From: Mastigocoleus sp. MO_188.B34
GTDB lineage: Bacteria > Cyanobacteriota > Cyanobacteriia > Cyanobacteriales > Nostocaceae
Assembly (NCBI RefSeq): GCF_030065675.1
Contig: NZ_JASJDK010000066.1
Span: 1 to 43,171, forward strand
Reading direction: 5' to 3'
DNA length: 43,171 nt
Shown here: in pieces, positions 1-8,842 of the stretch
How the letters are laid out: every line of letters begins with the position of its first letter
Position numbering within the stretch: position 1 is the first letter of the stretch
Position numbers and translations under genes: made by a program
The notes under the pieces: model-generated
Told to the model about the DNA's origin: nothing
The model's database searches: none
What the model saw: the letters and a program-made list of their open reading frames with translations, nothing else

Positions 1-1
1 A

Positions 2-124
2 ATCAAGGAAGTTACTGCTTGGGAAATACAAAGAAATCAACGCGATCGCACAGTTGATTGGCAGTTTACTACCACAGATGCGCGGATTAAACTTAAACGA
101 CTTTATCCCTCAATTATTTCTTGA
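2..124 (+). CDS. IS630-family transposase, C-terminal end (starts before window)
   Basis: The frame is open from the window edge to a TGA at 122-124 and codes for about 40 residues. The stretch WQFTTTDARIKLKRLYPSI is typical of the C-terminus of IS630-type (Tc1/mariner-like, DDE) transposases common in cyanobacteria. The DDE catalytic residues would lie upstream, outside the window, so intactness cannot be judged. The stop is followed in the same frame by a long open stretch of an unrelated protein, which suggests that the element inserted into that gene. IS630 elements duplicate a TA dinucleotide, and TA/CTAG sites occur at 129-138. The exact element end is not resolved. Confidence 0.7.
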   Translation: MKEVTAWEIQRNQRDRTVDWQFTTTDARIKLKRLYPSIIS

Positions 125-730
125 CAGACTACTAGATATGCTCAGAAAATTATTGCTCAAACCAAAATCAAAGCTATTAATGTGGTGCAAAGTGATTTCA
201 ACTCATTTGCAAATTCTTTTGCTACCCCTTTCGAGAGTCCTGATGGCGATACTTTACCGTTGACAACGCAGCAACTTGTCACCTACGGAACTTACCCAAA
301 TACCGGAAGAACTTATCCACAGATTATTTCCTGTAAAATGAAGAGCGCTGATGCCATCAAGTTTTTTTATGGGGAGGATGCAGCAGTATCTGGGTCTAGC
401 TGTCGCGATATCCACAAGCGGATTCTCAAAAAAGTCTTCTCTAAACTCAAGACCAGAAAGATAAAGAAGTTAGCCTTTGAAAAAGACGAGGTTATTCTTG
501 AACCTGATATAGTTGCTACTAATGGTCCAGAGTGGCTAAACCCATTTCCTCCAGACTTGGCATATTTGGGTGATGATGGATTGCTCCACTTGCAAGCAAA
601 ATCCCTACCTGTACCTAGAACGGTACCGCCATTTGTTTCCATTGGACCCGAACGAAAGGGCGTACATTACTGTCATCTAGCTGCACCAGAATACATTACT
701 GCATTGATAACTGGCGCTGTAGTACCTTAA
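125..730 (+). pseudogene. 3' part of a hypothetical gene interrupted by the IS630 element
   Basis: An open frame follows the transposase stop in phase and ends with TAA at 728-730. The first ATG is at 182 (182 residues from there), but the reading frame is open and looks protein-like upstream of it (RYAQKIIAQTKIKAINVVQ), so the original protein began further upstream and its N-terminus is missing. Visible features are a Gly/Tyr-rich stretch (VTYGTYPNTGRTYPQ), a central Lys-rich segment (KKVFSKLKTRKIKK) and a hydrophobic C-terminus. I do not recognise the family. An internal start (ATG 182 or GTG 179) could still yield a shorter product. Confidence 0.5.
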
Positions 731-762
731 CTACAAAGGATATGATTTAACTTGAATCTTCA

Positions 763-782
763 GGACGCACTAAAGTGCGTCC
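763..782. terminator. Perfect 9-bp hairpin after the truncated gene
   Basis: GGACGCACT and AGTGCGTCC are separated by AA, and the hairpin is followed by CTATTAC rather than a clean T-run. It lies between a plus-strand and a minus-strand gene, so it may terminate either. This type of GC-rich palindrome is also a common dispersed repeat in cyanobacterial spacers, so it may be only a repeat. Confidence 0.45.
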
Positions 783-836
783 CTATTACAAATAATGTTA
801 CAAATTATTTTTTGTAAATCCCTAATTTGTAAATCC

Positions 837-1613
837 CTAAGTTCCTGTACCAACAGCAAAGATATTAGAACCTTCAGAGTTCGCTTCAGGAATACTTTCA
901 ACTATTTTTGTCACTGCAATATTACCATCTACACCTGCCATAAATTTATTGTTAATTAAATTGGAAAAAGTAGTAACATCACTAAACCAATTTTCAACAA
1001 TTTGAGTAATTGAACTGAGTTTTTCCTCCGAATTATTACCACTAATTTGATGGCTGAAGTTACCACTAAAAATCACAATCGGGATAGGTTGATCCTTTTG
1101 ACGCAACTCAGCTTGAGTAATATTTAAAGCAACGGGAGTATCTTGTAACTTATAAACCAAATTTAAAGATGCTTGCATGGGTACTTCCCCTTCTTTTTTC
1201 CAAACACCGTCAGATAAGAGATGCTCGGTAATAAAGTTGCGAGCTGCATCCTTCATAGTAAAAGCAACAAAGCCTCTAGGATTAATCCCTATAGCTTGAA
1301 AATCCATATTAGGTAGTACTCGAGCATATTTTTGAGCAATCTTTGCAATGGAAACAGTTGCTGCTGTTTTATCTGCAATTGGTTCGGCAAACATCACCCT
1401 ATTAGGCTCACCTATAATACTGACACCATTTTTGAAGGTAATACGCGTGAAGTTAGTACTGAATACTGGCTTTCCAGCAAATTCCCATTCTGCAGGTACA
1501 ATACCGCTATATTTGAGGAAATCTGGATTTAAAATAGAAGGGTTTTGGTTTTTCGCCGCAATAACGATTATTAGTTCTTGAACAGTTAATGGTTGGCTCA
1601 TGCTATCTACCAT
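837..1613 (-). CDS. Hypothetical protein, 258 aa
   Basis: This is a clean ORF with a plausible ATG and, a few residues in, a second Met (MSQPLTVQELI), which may be the true start. The protein is soluble, with no signal peptide or membrane span. The N-terminal part (VQELIIVIAAKNQNPSILNPDFLKYSG) resembles the opening of cyanobacterial proteins of unknown function, and a later segment (SLNLVYKLQDTPVALNITQAE) looks like a beta-rich core. No catalytic motif is visible. It stands alone on the minus strand with 250-bp spacers on both sides. I assign no function. Confidence 0.7.
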   Translation of the reverse strand: MVDSMSQPLTVQELIIVIAAKNQNPSILNPDFLKYSGIVPAEWEFAGKPVFSTNFTRITFKNGVSIIGEPNRVMFAEPIADKTAATVSIAKIAQKYARVLPNMDFQAIGINPRGFVAFTMKDAARNFITEHLLSDGVWKKEGEVPMQASLNLVYKLQDTPVALNITQAELRQKDQPIPIVIFSGNFSHQISGNNSEEKLSSITQIVENWFSDVTTFSNLINNKFMAGVDGNIAVTKIVESIPEANSEGSNIFAVGTGT

Positions 1614-1860
1614 ATTAATTTATTTAACAGTGATTTTACTACTTACACTCAAAAAATAGTAAAATACTATACTAAAATATTATAAATAATACATTGAGTG
1701 TAGCATCTCATAATGAGAATGAAACACAGGAATAATCCAGTTCTACGCCAAAAAATTAAACATTCTCTGTTCTTTACTAGATGATAGCTTTCAAATTATT
1801 TATCTGGAGACATAAATAATAATTAATATGTAATCTTTGTAGGAGGAAAAAATTAATTTC

Positions 1861-3069
1861 CTATAATTTCTGTATCTTATTTATCACATTACTTTTTACA
1901 ATAGATTTAGGTAGGTATTTATGTATAACTGCCATGACTTTATCTGTCACTATGGGTTTAGTCATAAAATCAGTAGATCCGACAACTTTTGCACGGATTC
2001 TATCAAAAAGACCATCACTACCAGTTAAGATAATTACAGGTGTTTTTGCAAATTCAGATATTCTTCTAATCTGAGAACAAACTTCATATCCATTAACTAC
2101 TGGCATCATTAAATCTAAGAAAATAATGTCAGGTTTATGTTGGATTAACATCGGTAAAGCTTGGATTGTATCTTGGATTTGAAGAAAATTCATCTCGTTT
2201 GACGTGATAATTTTTTCCATGGTTTTACATATTTGTAAACTATCATCAATACAAGCGATTAAAGGCTGTTTATATTTTCTAGATGAGATAGAGTTAGAAG
2301 TTTTTGTCTTGTCTTTATTTTTTGCTTCAGTAGGCAAAGGTAAATCTGAAATCTTATTAAATTCAATCAATTGTTTGACGACAAATGGTGTTAAACATGA
2401 GGCAACTTTCAGGACATCATAATTTAGTTTTAAAGCCAAATCTCGTAGAGTATTCTGCCCATTAAGTAAAGGAACTAAGTTAGCATATAGTTGTGAGTTA
2501 ATCTCTTTTTTAAATAACTCCTGTTCTCTCAAAACTGGTGATAAATTGGGAGAAAAAGAAGCTAAACCAGCATCAGACCATGCTTTCCATTCACGTTCCA
2601 TCCGTGTTAGAAAAACTTTAGTACTGATAAAATTAATTGGAACATTTAATATAACTTTAGGTTTTCGGTCACAACGGATAAAACTAAAATTTGCTTGTTG
2701 TACAACTTCAAATAATAATTCTGCAACAATATTTTTAGCGACTGCATCTACTTGTCTAGGTTCTACTTCTTCTTTTTTGTATATACTTATAAGTAATTTA
2801 TAGTCCCAGTATTCGAAAGCAACTTGCTCAGGAGTTAACTTAATTTTATCTAGATTAACTTGAGGACAATATTTTGTCATTAGTCTGCGCCAACGGCGAT
2901 GAGGATGAGTTCCTCCAGTAGCCCAAATAATGCGTCCAAATCTATAGTAAAAACTCCATTTCTGCTTATTCTGAGATTTAATTTCTAATTTTCCCGTGTA
3001 TTTAAGTTGAGTACAAACTTTAACTTCTTCTATTGGATCTGTATAAAAATTTGGCTGTGAATGCGACAT
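1861..3069 (-). CDS. PATAN-domain response regulator (PatA/PixG type)
   Basis: The protein has 402 residues. Residues about 1-235 form a DUF4388/PATAN-type output region (LKYTGKLEIKSQ near 25; FYYRFGRIIWATGGTHPHRRW at 40-60, the typical 'R.G.I.WA.GG..P.RRW' signature). A low-complexity Lys/Ser linker (250-265) leads to a C-terminal receiver domain with acidic pair D275-D276, phospho-acceptor D319 (FLDLMMP), T349 and K371 (TKP), so all receiver residues are present. In cyanobacteria this PATAN-REC order occurs in PatA (heterocyst patterning) and in PixG/PilG (phototaxis and pilus motility). No chemotaxis-like partners (CheW, MCP, CheA) are nearby. It is divergent from the coiled-coil/OmpA/GTPase/kinase run, whose kinase is a possible phospho-donor (inference). 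Confidence 0.88.
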   Translation of the reverse strand: MSHSQPNFYTDPIEEVKVCTQLKYTGKLEIKSQNKQKWSFYYRFGRIIWATGGTHPHRRWRRLMTKYCPQVNLDKIKLTPEQVAFEYWDYKLLISIYKKEEVEPRQVDAVAKNIVAELLFEVVQQANFSFIRCDRKPKVILNVPINFISTKVFLTRMEREWKAWSDAGLASFSPNLSPVLREQELFKKEINSQLYANLVPLLNGQNTLRDLALKLNYDVLKVASCLTPFVVKQLIEFNKISDLPLPTEAKNKDKTKTSNSISSRKYKQPLIACIDDSLQICKTMEKIITSNEMNFLQIQDTIQALPMLIQHKPDIIFLDLMMPVVNGYEVCSQIRRISEFAKTPVIILTGSDGLFDRIRAKVVGSTDFMTKPIVTDKVMAVIHKYLPKSIVKSNVINKIQKL

Positions 3070-3490
3070 GATAATCTCTTAATTTTAAATTAGATAATAA
3101 ATTTGCAAAACTTCAACTAAAGATTTACTATTAAATCTCAGATATAACTCTGTTTCTCAATTTTAACCGGTACGCTACATCATATTTTGTGGAAATATAA
3201 GAGCTAGTTATTTTCCCATATTTATCAATATTTGTGATATTTATCCTCCAAATGTTATTTCCTGTATTTCTTATTTTCTAGTTTTATTTATTACAAAAAA
3301 AATAGCCCTAGAGAAATTACGGCATTGTTGAAACATACAAGGTAAAAGTGGGAATACTAAATCTGTAGCTTAGAAAGCAGCAGTTTAGCTGGTCTGATTT
3401 GTTGTAATCCTCAACGCAGAAAGTTTTTATGCGTCGATCCCTATGACCTCCTAATCTTCGCTTACTAAAGATAACACAAAGGTATAATAT
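3070..3490. other. Divergent spacer, 421 bp
   Basis: This AT-rich spacer separates the PATAN regulator from the coiled-coil gene and must hold both promoters. An open minus-strand frame overlapping it (3317-3601) runs into the coiled-coil gene and has no protein-like features. I see no clear repeat or terminator. Confidence 0.5.
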
Positions 3491-4150
3491 ATGACTTTTC
3501 AAACCAGGGAAGAAGTGCGCGAAAGGCTCGGTAATATTGACCAAATCCGAGACATTATTTTTGGTGCGCAGATTAGAGACTATGAAAACCGCTTTGTTCA
3601 ACTAGAATCAGATATATCGCGCTTACAACAAGAAATGCGATCCCAGGTTGAACAACTCAAATCGAGTTTTAGTATTGAAATAAAAGCTGCAACAGAAGCA
3701 TTAGATAAGAAAATAAAATCTATAGCTTTGACGACTCAAGAAGAATCTGTAGATTTACGCCAGCAAGTAGATAGATTAAACCGTAAGTTTTCTAGCAGTA
3801 TTCAGTCCCTTGACGAAGCATTAGACATTCAAACAACTTCGGTGCGTCAAGAAGCATCCCAAACAAAAATGCAGTTAGAAGATGACATTAAAGCATTGAA
3901 AGATTTAGTTTTGGAAGAAATGGAAAGACATTTTTCCCAATTAAGTAAAACTAAAGTCTCTAAAGATGATATTGCTGAAACTTTATTTGCTTTGGGAATG
4001 CGCTTAAAAGAAACAGAATTTATCCCAATGTTACGAGAAGCAAGTGATGAAATCAACGGTTATAACTCAACTCCAATATTAAAAGCAAACGAAGAAAAAT
4101 TTTCTGATATATTGAGTCATTCTCGTAGGTCTAACGATTTGAACTCTTAA
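3491..4150 (+). CDS. Coiled-coil protein, 219 aa, first gene of the OmpA/GTPase/kinase run
   Basis: The protein is almost wholly helical. Residues about 35-155 show heptad spacing rich in Leu, Ile, Glu, Lys and Gln (RFVQLESDISRLQQEMRSQ, LRQQVDRLNRKF), which predicts a long coiled coil. A C-terminal helical cap (DDIAETLFALGMRLKETEF, about 160-180) follows. There is no signal peptide or membrane segment, so it is cytoplasmic. It begins with MTFQTREEVRERLGNIDQIRDIIFGAQ, a conserved-looking N-terminal motif. The gene ends 67 bp before the OmpA-like gene on the same strand, and co-transcription is likely. It may be a scaffold or adaptor for the membrane protein that follows. The function is unknown. 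Confidence 0.85.
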   Translation: MTFQTREEVRERLGNIDQIRDIIFGAQIRDYENRFVQLESDISRLQQEMRSQVEQLKSSFSIEIKAATEALDKKIKSIALTTQEESVDLRQQVDRLNRKFSSSIQSLDEALDIQTTSVRQEASQTKMQLEDDIKALKDLVLEEMERHFSQLSKTKVSKDDIAETLFALGMRLKETEFIPMLREASDEINGYNSTPILKANEEKFSDILSHSRRSNDLNS

Positions 4151-4217
4151 ATCAAAATAGTTGGCAGTTAAGCTGTTAACTGTTAACTATTGAATATTAA
4201 ATATTTGGTATATCAAC

Positions 4218-6599
4218 ATGACTCAATTAGAAGACTCTGCTTCTTCAAATGTGGATGTAGATTCAAAAGAAAATGCGCAATTAGAAGATTTTATTAAATT
4301 ATTAGTTGAGTTAAAAATTGTTAATCCAACAGAATCATTTTCATCAAATAACGTTGTTTCAACAGTTAGTTTGTACTCCTCTAACTATGATTCAGCACAA
4401 AATAAATCTGTAAGAGATTTAGAATTATCTGAGACTGAGGTGGAAGCAAATATAGATACTGTAGATAGAAATTCACAATTTATTGAAAATCATATACCAA
4501 CAGATTATCTAGAAGCTGCGATAGATCTGAAATCGCATTTTATCTCACATTCTCAACCTTTAGAGAGTAATGTATTAAGTAATATTAGTGTATTAGATGA
4601 AATTGAAAAATCAATTTATTTTGAATTACCGTCCCAAAATAAATTAGAATCTATTAATTACGAAACACAAAACTCTAGTTTAAAATATAATGAATGTGAC
4701 TCTCACTATAAATCTTCTAAAGTAACTCATAAAGAAGAATCTAATATTGCATTCCAAAAACTACAGAAACTATTATTTGGGCCAGAAATATCAGAGTTAA
4801 ATACTCGAACTAAAAATATTCAAGATAGTGTTAGATATTTAGAAAATAAAATCTATAATAGTGATGAGCTAATTAATTTATTATTACCATTATTTAGTGA
4901 AGTTATACGACGTAAAATATCTATATCTAAAGAAGATATTATTCAAGCGATCGCACCGATTATTGATGATTTAATTAGAACTAGAGGGAAAGAAGACCCA
5001 GTTAATATGGGTGAAGCATTATCCACTGTAATTCCATCTGCTTTGGAGAATGTTAGCTCAAAAGACCTTGCAAATGCTCTCGCACCAACAATAGGAGAAG
5101 CCATAAAAAGGCAGATTGAAATCGAGCAAGATAAAATTGTTGATGCACTTTATCCCGTAATTGGAAATACTATTTCCAAATATATGATAGAAACTATTCA
5201 ATCTATTAATGAGAAGATTGAAGAAACCCTTAGCTTTAGAGGTATTAACCGTAAAATAAAAGCTAAATTACAGGGAGTTTCAGAAGCAGAGTTAATTATT
5301 AAAGAATCTCTCAGCTTTAGCATTCAAGCAATCTTTCTAATTCATAAAGGTTCTGGATTATTAATTTCAGAAATTCAACCTTCACAGGAAGAACGTTTAG
5401 AATCAGATATGGTTGCTGGAATGTTAACTGCAATTCGTGAATTTGCAAATGATTGTATAGCCAAAAATGGGAGAGTTTCTGAACTAGGTGAAATTGACTA
5501 TGGTGGATCCAAAATTATTTTAGAAGTAGCAGGATATTGTTATCTTGCAATAATTGTAAATGGAGAACCATCTAAGTCTTTGATACAAGAGATGCGATCT
5601 ACTCTCTGTTTGATAATTAAGAATTATGGTAAATCCATAGAAGAATTTGATGGAAACTTAGACACTATCCCACCTGAAATTAATGCTAGCTTAGAAAAAT
5701 TAGGAAACTATAAAAATTGTCATAAAAATAAAGAAAATAAAAATAGACTATCTCCATTATTAATATTAAGCTTAATCATGTTAAGTGCGATCGCGATTCC
5801 TTGGGGAATTTGGCAATATCGTACTACAGTTATTAGTTCTACAGAAGACAAAATAAGGGTTGCTTTGGATTCTACTCCAGAATTATCTATTTATAATTTG
5901 CATGTTGAAGAAAATCAAGGCAAACTACAACTAACTGGAAAATTACCAAACAGATGGCTTCGTAAAAAAGCCGAGCAAATGATAAAAGCTGCAGCACCGA
6001 ACTGGTCTATTAAGAATAAAATTATTCCTGTTGATATACCCGCAGATCCAATATTAGTAAAGTCTGAAGTTGAAAGAGTTACCAAAATTTTAAATCAAGT
6101 GTCTGGTACAGTAATTTATACTAATTTTATTGATGATAAAGTAACTGTAAAAGGTAGTGTTAGACAAATTGCCGATAATAAAAAAATTATTGCAGCATTT
6201 GAGCAAATCCCGGGAGTAAAATTTGTCTCAAGTGCAGTTGAGGTTAAAGCTTTAAAAGTTGGAGTGAGAATTTACTTTTCATCAGATTCAGCGACTTTAC
6301 CTAAGAATATTGATGAAATACTCAAGGAAGTCCAATCATTTCTCAATAAACATCCCTCAACAAAGCTCAAAATCATTGGTTACAGTAACTCTCTTACAAA
6401 TGATAATTCTCAAGAGATTGCACTTCAAAGAGCTTTAAATGTCAAAAAAATCTTGCTCCAAAAAGGTATTGATCCATCTCGATTACAAGAGAAAGGTAGA
6501 ATTGATTTACCACCTGGAGTAACAAAAGAACAACCCTCTTGGATGAGACGTTGTGTCATTTTTGAGCCAGTCACAGAAAATAACATTCAACCAAAATAG
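4218..6599 (+). CDS. Membrane-anchored OmpA/BON protein with a roadblock-like cytoplasmic region
   Basis: The protein has 793 residues. Order of parts: acidic, low-complexity N-terminus (1-180); helical region with a repeated 'I..AL.P.IG..I' pattern (about 235-335: IIQAIAPIIDDLI, LANALAPTIGEAI, IVDALYPVIGNTI); an alpha/beta segment (about 360-490: FLIHKGSGLLISEIQ ... GGSKIILEVAGYCYLAIIVNG) that resembles roadblock/LC7 folds; one membrane span (about 513-533: LLILSLIMLSAIAIPWGIW); two BON-like repeats (about 540-680); and a C-terminal OmpA-like peptidoglycan-binding domain (about 680-790: VGVRIYFSSDSATLPKN ... ALQRALNVKKILLQKGI). The topology is probably N-terminus in the cytoplasm and OmpA domain in the periplasm. 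OmpA and membrane span calls are firm, BON fairly firm, roadblock an inference. A Ras-like GTPase gene follows. Confidence 0.85.
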   Translation: MTQLEDSASSNVDVDSKENAQLEDFIKLLVELKIVNPTESFSSNNVVSTVSLYSSNYDSAQNKSVRDLELSETEVEANIDTVDRNSQFIENHIPTDYLEAAIDLKSHFISHSQPLESNVLSNISVLDEIEKSIYFELPSQNKLESINYETQNSSLKYNECDSHYKSSKVTHKEESNIAFQKLQKLLFGPEISELNTRTKNIQDSVRYLENKIYNSDELINLLLPLFSEVIRRKISISKEDIIQAIAPIIDDLIRTRGKEDPVNMGEALSTVIPSALENVSSKDLANALAPTIGEAIKRQIEIEQDKIVDALYPVIGNTISKYMIETIQSINEKIEETLSFRGINRKIKAKLQGVSEAELIIKESLSFSIQAIFLIHKGSGLLISEIQPSQEERLESDMVAGMLTAIREFANDCIAKNGRVSELGEIDYGGSKIILEVAGYCYLAIIVNGEPSKSLIQEMRSTLCLIIKNYGKSIEEFDGNLDTIPPEINASLEKLGNYKNCHKNKENKNRLSPLLILSLIMLSAIAIPWGIWQYRTTVISSTEDKIRVALDSTPELSIYNLHVEENQGKLQLTGKLPNRWLRKKAEQMIKAAAPNWSIKNKIIPVDIPADPILVKSEVERVTKILNQVSGTVIYTNFIDDKVTVKGSVRQIADNKKIIAAFEQIPGVKFVSSAVEVKALKVGVRIYFSSDSATLPKNIDEILKEVQSFLNKHPSTKLKIIGYSNSLTNDNSQEIALQRALNVKKILLQKGIDPSRLQEKGRIDLPPGVTKEQPSWMRRCVIFEPVTENNIQPK

Positions 6600-6733
6600 T
6601 TAGTAATATCAAGATTGAAATTATTCAAAATAATTCTTTACATATGATTTAAAAAATTAATCGTTTGCTTTAAAGTTCTACTTAAATCAACATCATTCAT
6701 TACTGATAATACTAAATTTTATTTTTTTCAATC

Positions 6734-7258
6734 ATGTCTGCTATTTCTCGCAAAATTTGTTTAGTTGGTGATTTTGGTGTAGGTAAAACCAGTTTAATTC
6801 GCCGTTTTGTTGATAGACAATTCAGCGATAAATATCTTTCTACCGTGGGTGTTAAAATTTCTCGCAAACTCGTTAAAGGATATCAAAAAGAATTAGCAAC
6901 TTCACAAGAGCTAAATTTACTTATTTGGGACATTGAAGGTAGTAATAAGTATAAAGCTATTTCTCCTAGTTATTTCCAAGGAGCTAAAGGAGGAATTATA
7001 GTTGCAGATTTAACTCGTGAAGATACTCTTGAGCATTTAAAAGACCATATTGAAGCTTTTTTAAAAGTTAATCCTCAAAGTTATACAATATTGGCTCTTA
7101 ATAAGTCAGATTTAATCGAAATTGAATATTTAGAACGGATTCAAAAAAAATATCAATTTGAAACAAATCCTATGATTTTAAAAACATATTTTACTTCAGC
7201 AAAAACAGGGATAAATGTTGATGAGATATTCCAATTATTAGCTAATAATATAATATAA
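6734..7258 (+). CDS. Small Ras/Rab-like GTPase
   Basis: The 174-residue protein is a single GTPase domain. The P-loop is GDFGVGKTS (12-20), the switch I Thr lies in STVGVK (T37), G3 is WDIEG (65-69), G4 is NKSD (about 122-125) and G5 is SAK (about 155). The canonical G3 of Ras/Rab is DTAGQ; here the residue after Gly is Ser, so the catalytic Gln is absent and hydrolysis is probably slow or depends on an activating partner, as in bacterial MglA-type GTPases. No lipidation signal is visible. It lies 134 bp after the OmpA/BON gene and 8 bp before the histidine kinase, so the last two are surely co-transcribed. Its partner may be the roadblock-like region of the membrane protein (inference). Confidence 0.9.
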   Translation: MSAISRKICLVGDFGVGKTSLIRRFVDRQFSDKYLSTVGVKISRKLVKGYQKELATSQELNLLIWDIEGSNKYKAISPSYFQGAKGGIIVADLTREDTLEHLKDHIEAFLKVNPQSYTILALNKSDLIEIEYLERIQKKYQFETNPMILKTYFTSAKTGINVDEIFQLLANNII

Positions 7259-7266
7259 AATTCAAG

Positions 7267-8784
7267 ATGAATCATTTATTAACAAAATTTTTGTCTGCAT
7301 GCGATAAAGAATACCTAGTAACTAATCAAAACTGGGAAATAATTGAGACATCCTTAATAGACAATAAACTTATAAGTAACTTACCTCAAGACTATTTAGG
7401 AAAAGATATTAGAACAATTATTTCAGAACTAGTTGGTTTAGATAATATTGCCCATGAAATTATTCATGGTAAACGAAGTAAATTTGAAATCAAAGGAATA
7501 AAAAGTTCTCCAGATAAAAAATTATATATTGATATCTGTATTCTTCCAAATTTTACAGATAATTATGATAATAATAAATTGATATTGTTGATTTCAGATG
7601 CAACAGAACGGATGATTTTAGAACAATCATTAGTTCAAGGAGCAAATGAAACTAGTCTGTTATTAAAACAGTTGACAGCTTCTAAGCAATATATAGATAG
7701 AGTTGTTACATCAATGGCTGACGCCTTATTAGTAACAACACCATCTGGTAAAATTAAAACAATTAATTTAACAGCAGAGATACTATTAGAATCTAAAGAA
7801 GTAGATCTCTTAGAAAAACATATTTCTGTTGTTCTCCCAAAATTTGATAGTTTACAAATAAATAATTTTTACAATACAGAAAATTCAGATTTATTGAACA
7901 AAGAAGTAGAAACTACATGTCAAACAAAAAGTGGTAAAAGTATTCCTGTAGCCTTTTCCTGTGCAAAAATTAAAACAGAAATAGAAAGGTTCCGAGGTTA
8001 TATCTATATTTTACGAGATATGACTGAACGCAAGCAAGCAGAACTTGCAAAACAAGAATTTTTGGCAATTATTAGTCATGAAATTCGTACTCCAATTTCT
8101 TCTGTCATGGGAATAGCTGATCTGTTGCTTGAGACGGAATTAGAAGAGGAGCAACAAGAGTTTGTTAAGACCATTTATACTAGCGGCAATTCTTTACTTA
8201 AGATTGTGAATGATATTCTAGATTTTGCCAAAATTGAATCTGGAAAATTGGAATTAGAAGCCCAACCTTTTTATCTGTGCAATTGTATTCAGGAAGCTAT
8301 CTGTTTGCTGTCACTAAAAGCTGAAAATAAAAAGTTAACTTTAAACTTCAATCCTTCACCTAACCTACCTGAAATGATTGTGGGTGATATTACTCGATTA
8401 CGGCAAATTTTACTTAACCTAATTAGTAATGCGATCAAATTTACTTCCGAAGGAGGAGTAGAAGTTTTTGTCAATAGTCATGAAATTGGAAAAACCCAAG
8501 CAGGTAACGAGCTTTACGAAATACAGTTCGCAGTGAAAGATACAGGTATTGGGATTCCCCAGGATCGTCTAGACCGTCTATTTCAATCCTTTTGTCAGGT
8601 TAATTCTTCTATCACCCGAAAATATGGTGGTACGGGTTTAGGTTTGTCTATTTGCAGGCAACTAACTGAACTGATGGGGGGTAGAATTTGGGTAGAAAGT
8701 AAATTAGGTGAAGGTACTACATTCTATTTCACAATTATTGCACCGATTTTTTCCTTCGAGTTGCAGAATAGAATTTTAAGTTAA
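7267..8784 (+). CDS. Cytoplasmic PAS-domain sensor histidine kinase
   Basis: The protein has 505 residues and no membrane span. An N-terminal PAS-like region (about 1-115, ending in ISDATERM) and a second PAS domain (about 140-256, ending YILRDMTERK) precede a HisKA dimerisation domain with H-box FLAIISHEIRTP (H271). The HATPase domain has an N-box (QILLNLISNAIKF, about 384-396), G1 (DTGIGIP) and G2 (GGTGLGLSI). All kinase motifs are intact. There is no receiver domain. The start lies 8 bp after the GTPase stop. The kinase may sense the state of the GTPase/envelope module, with the PATAN-REC protein encoded opposite as a possible target (inference). Confidence 0.92.
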   Translation: MNHLLTKFLSACDKEYLVTNQNWEIIETSLIDNKLISNLPQDYLGKDIRTIISELVGLDNIAHEIIHGKRSKFEIKGIKSSPDKKLYIDICILPNFTDNYDNNKLILLISDATERMILEQSLVQGANETSLLLKQLTASKQYIDRVVTSMADALLVTTPSGKIKTINLTAEILLESKEVDLLEKHISVVLPKFDSLQINNFYNTENSDLLNKEVETTCQTKSGKSIPVAFSCAKIKTEIERFRGYIYILRDMTERKQAELAKQEFLAIISHEIRTPISSVMGIADLLLETELEEEQQEFVKTIYTSGNSLLKIVNDILDFAKIESGKLELEAQPFYLCNCIQEAICLLSLKAENKKLTLNFNPSPNLPEMIVGDITRLRQILLNLISNAIKFTSEGGVEVFVNSHEIGKTQAGNELYEIQFAVKDTGIGIPQDRLDRLFQSFCQVNSSITRKYGGTGLGLSICRQLTELMGGRIWVESKLGEGTTFYFTIIAPIFSFELQNRILS

Positions 8785-8842
8785 TTTTTTATCTCAAGCT
8801 TCTATTTACTTTTTATGTGTCTTAGCTAAAGGCTTTGGGAAC

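Noticed and set aside
3317-3601. Minus-strand frame of 94 codons
   Set aside because: It overlaps the start of the coiled-coil gene and its spacer, lacks a good start signal and has no protein-like pattern.
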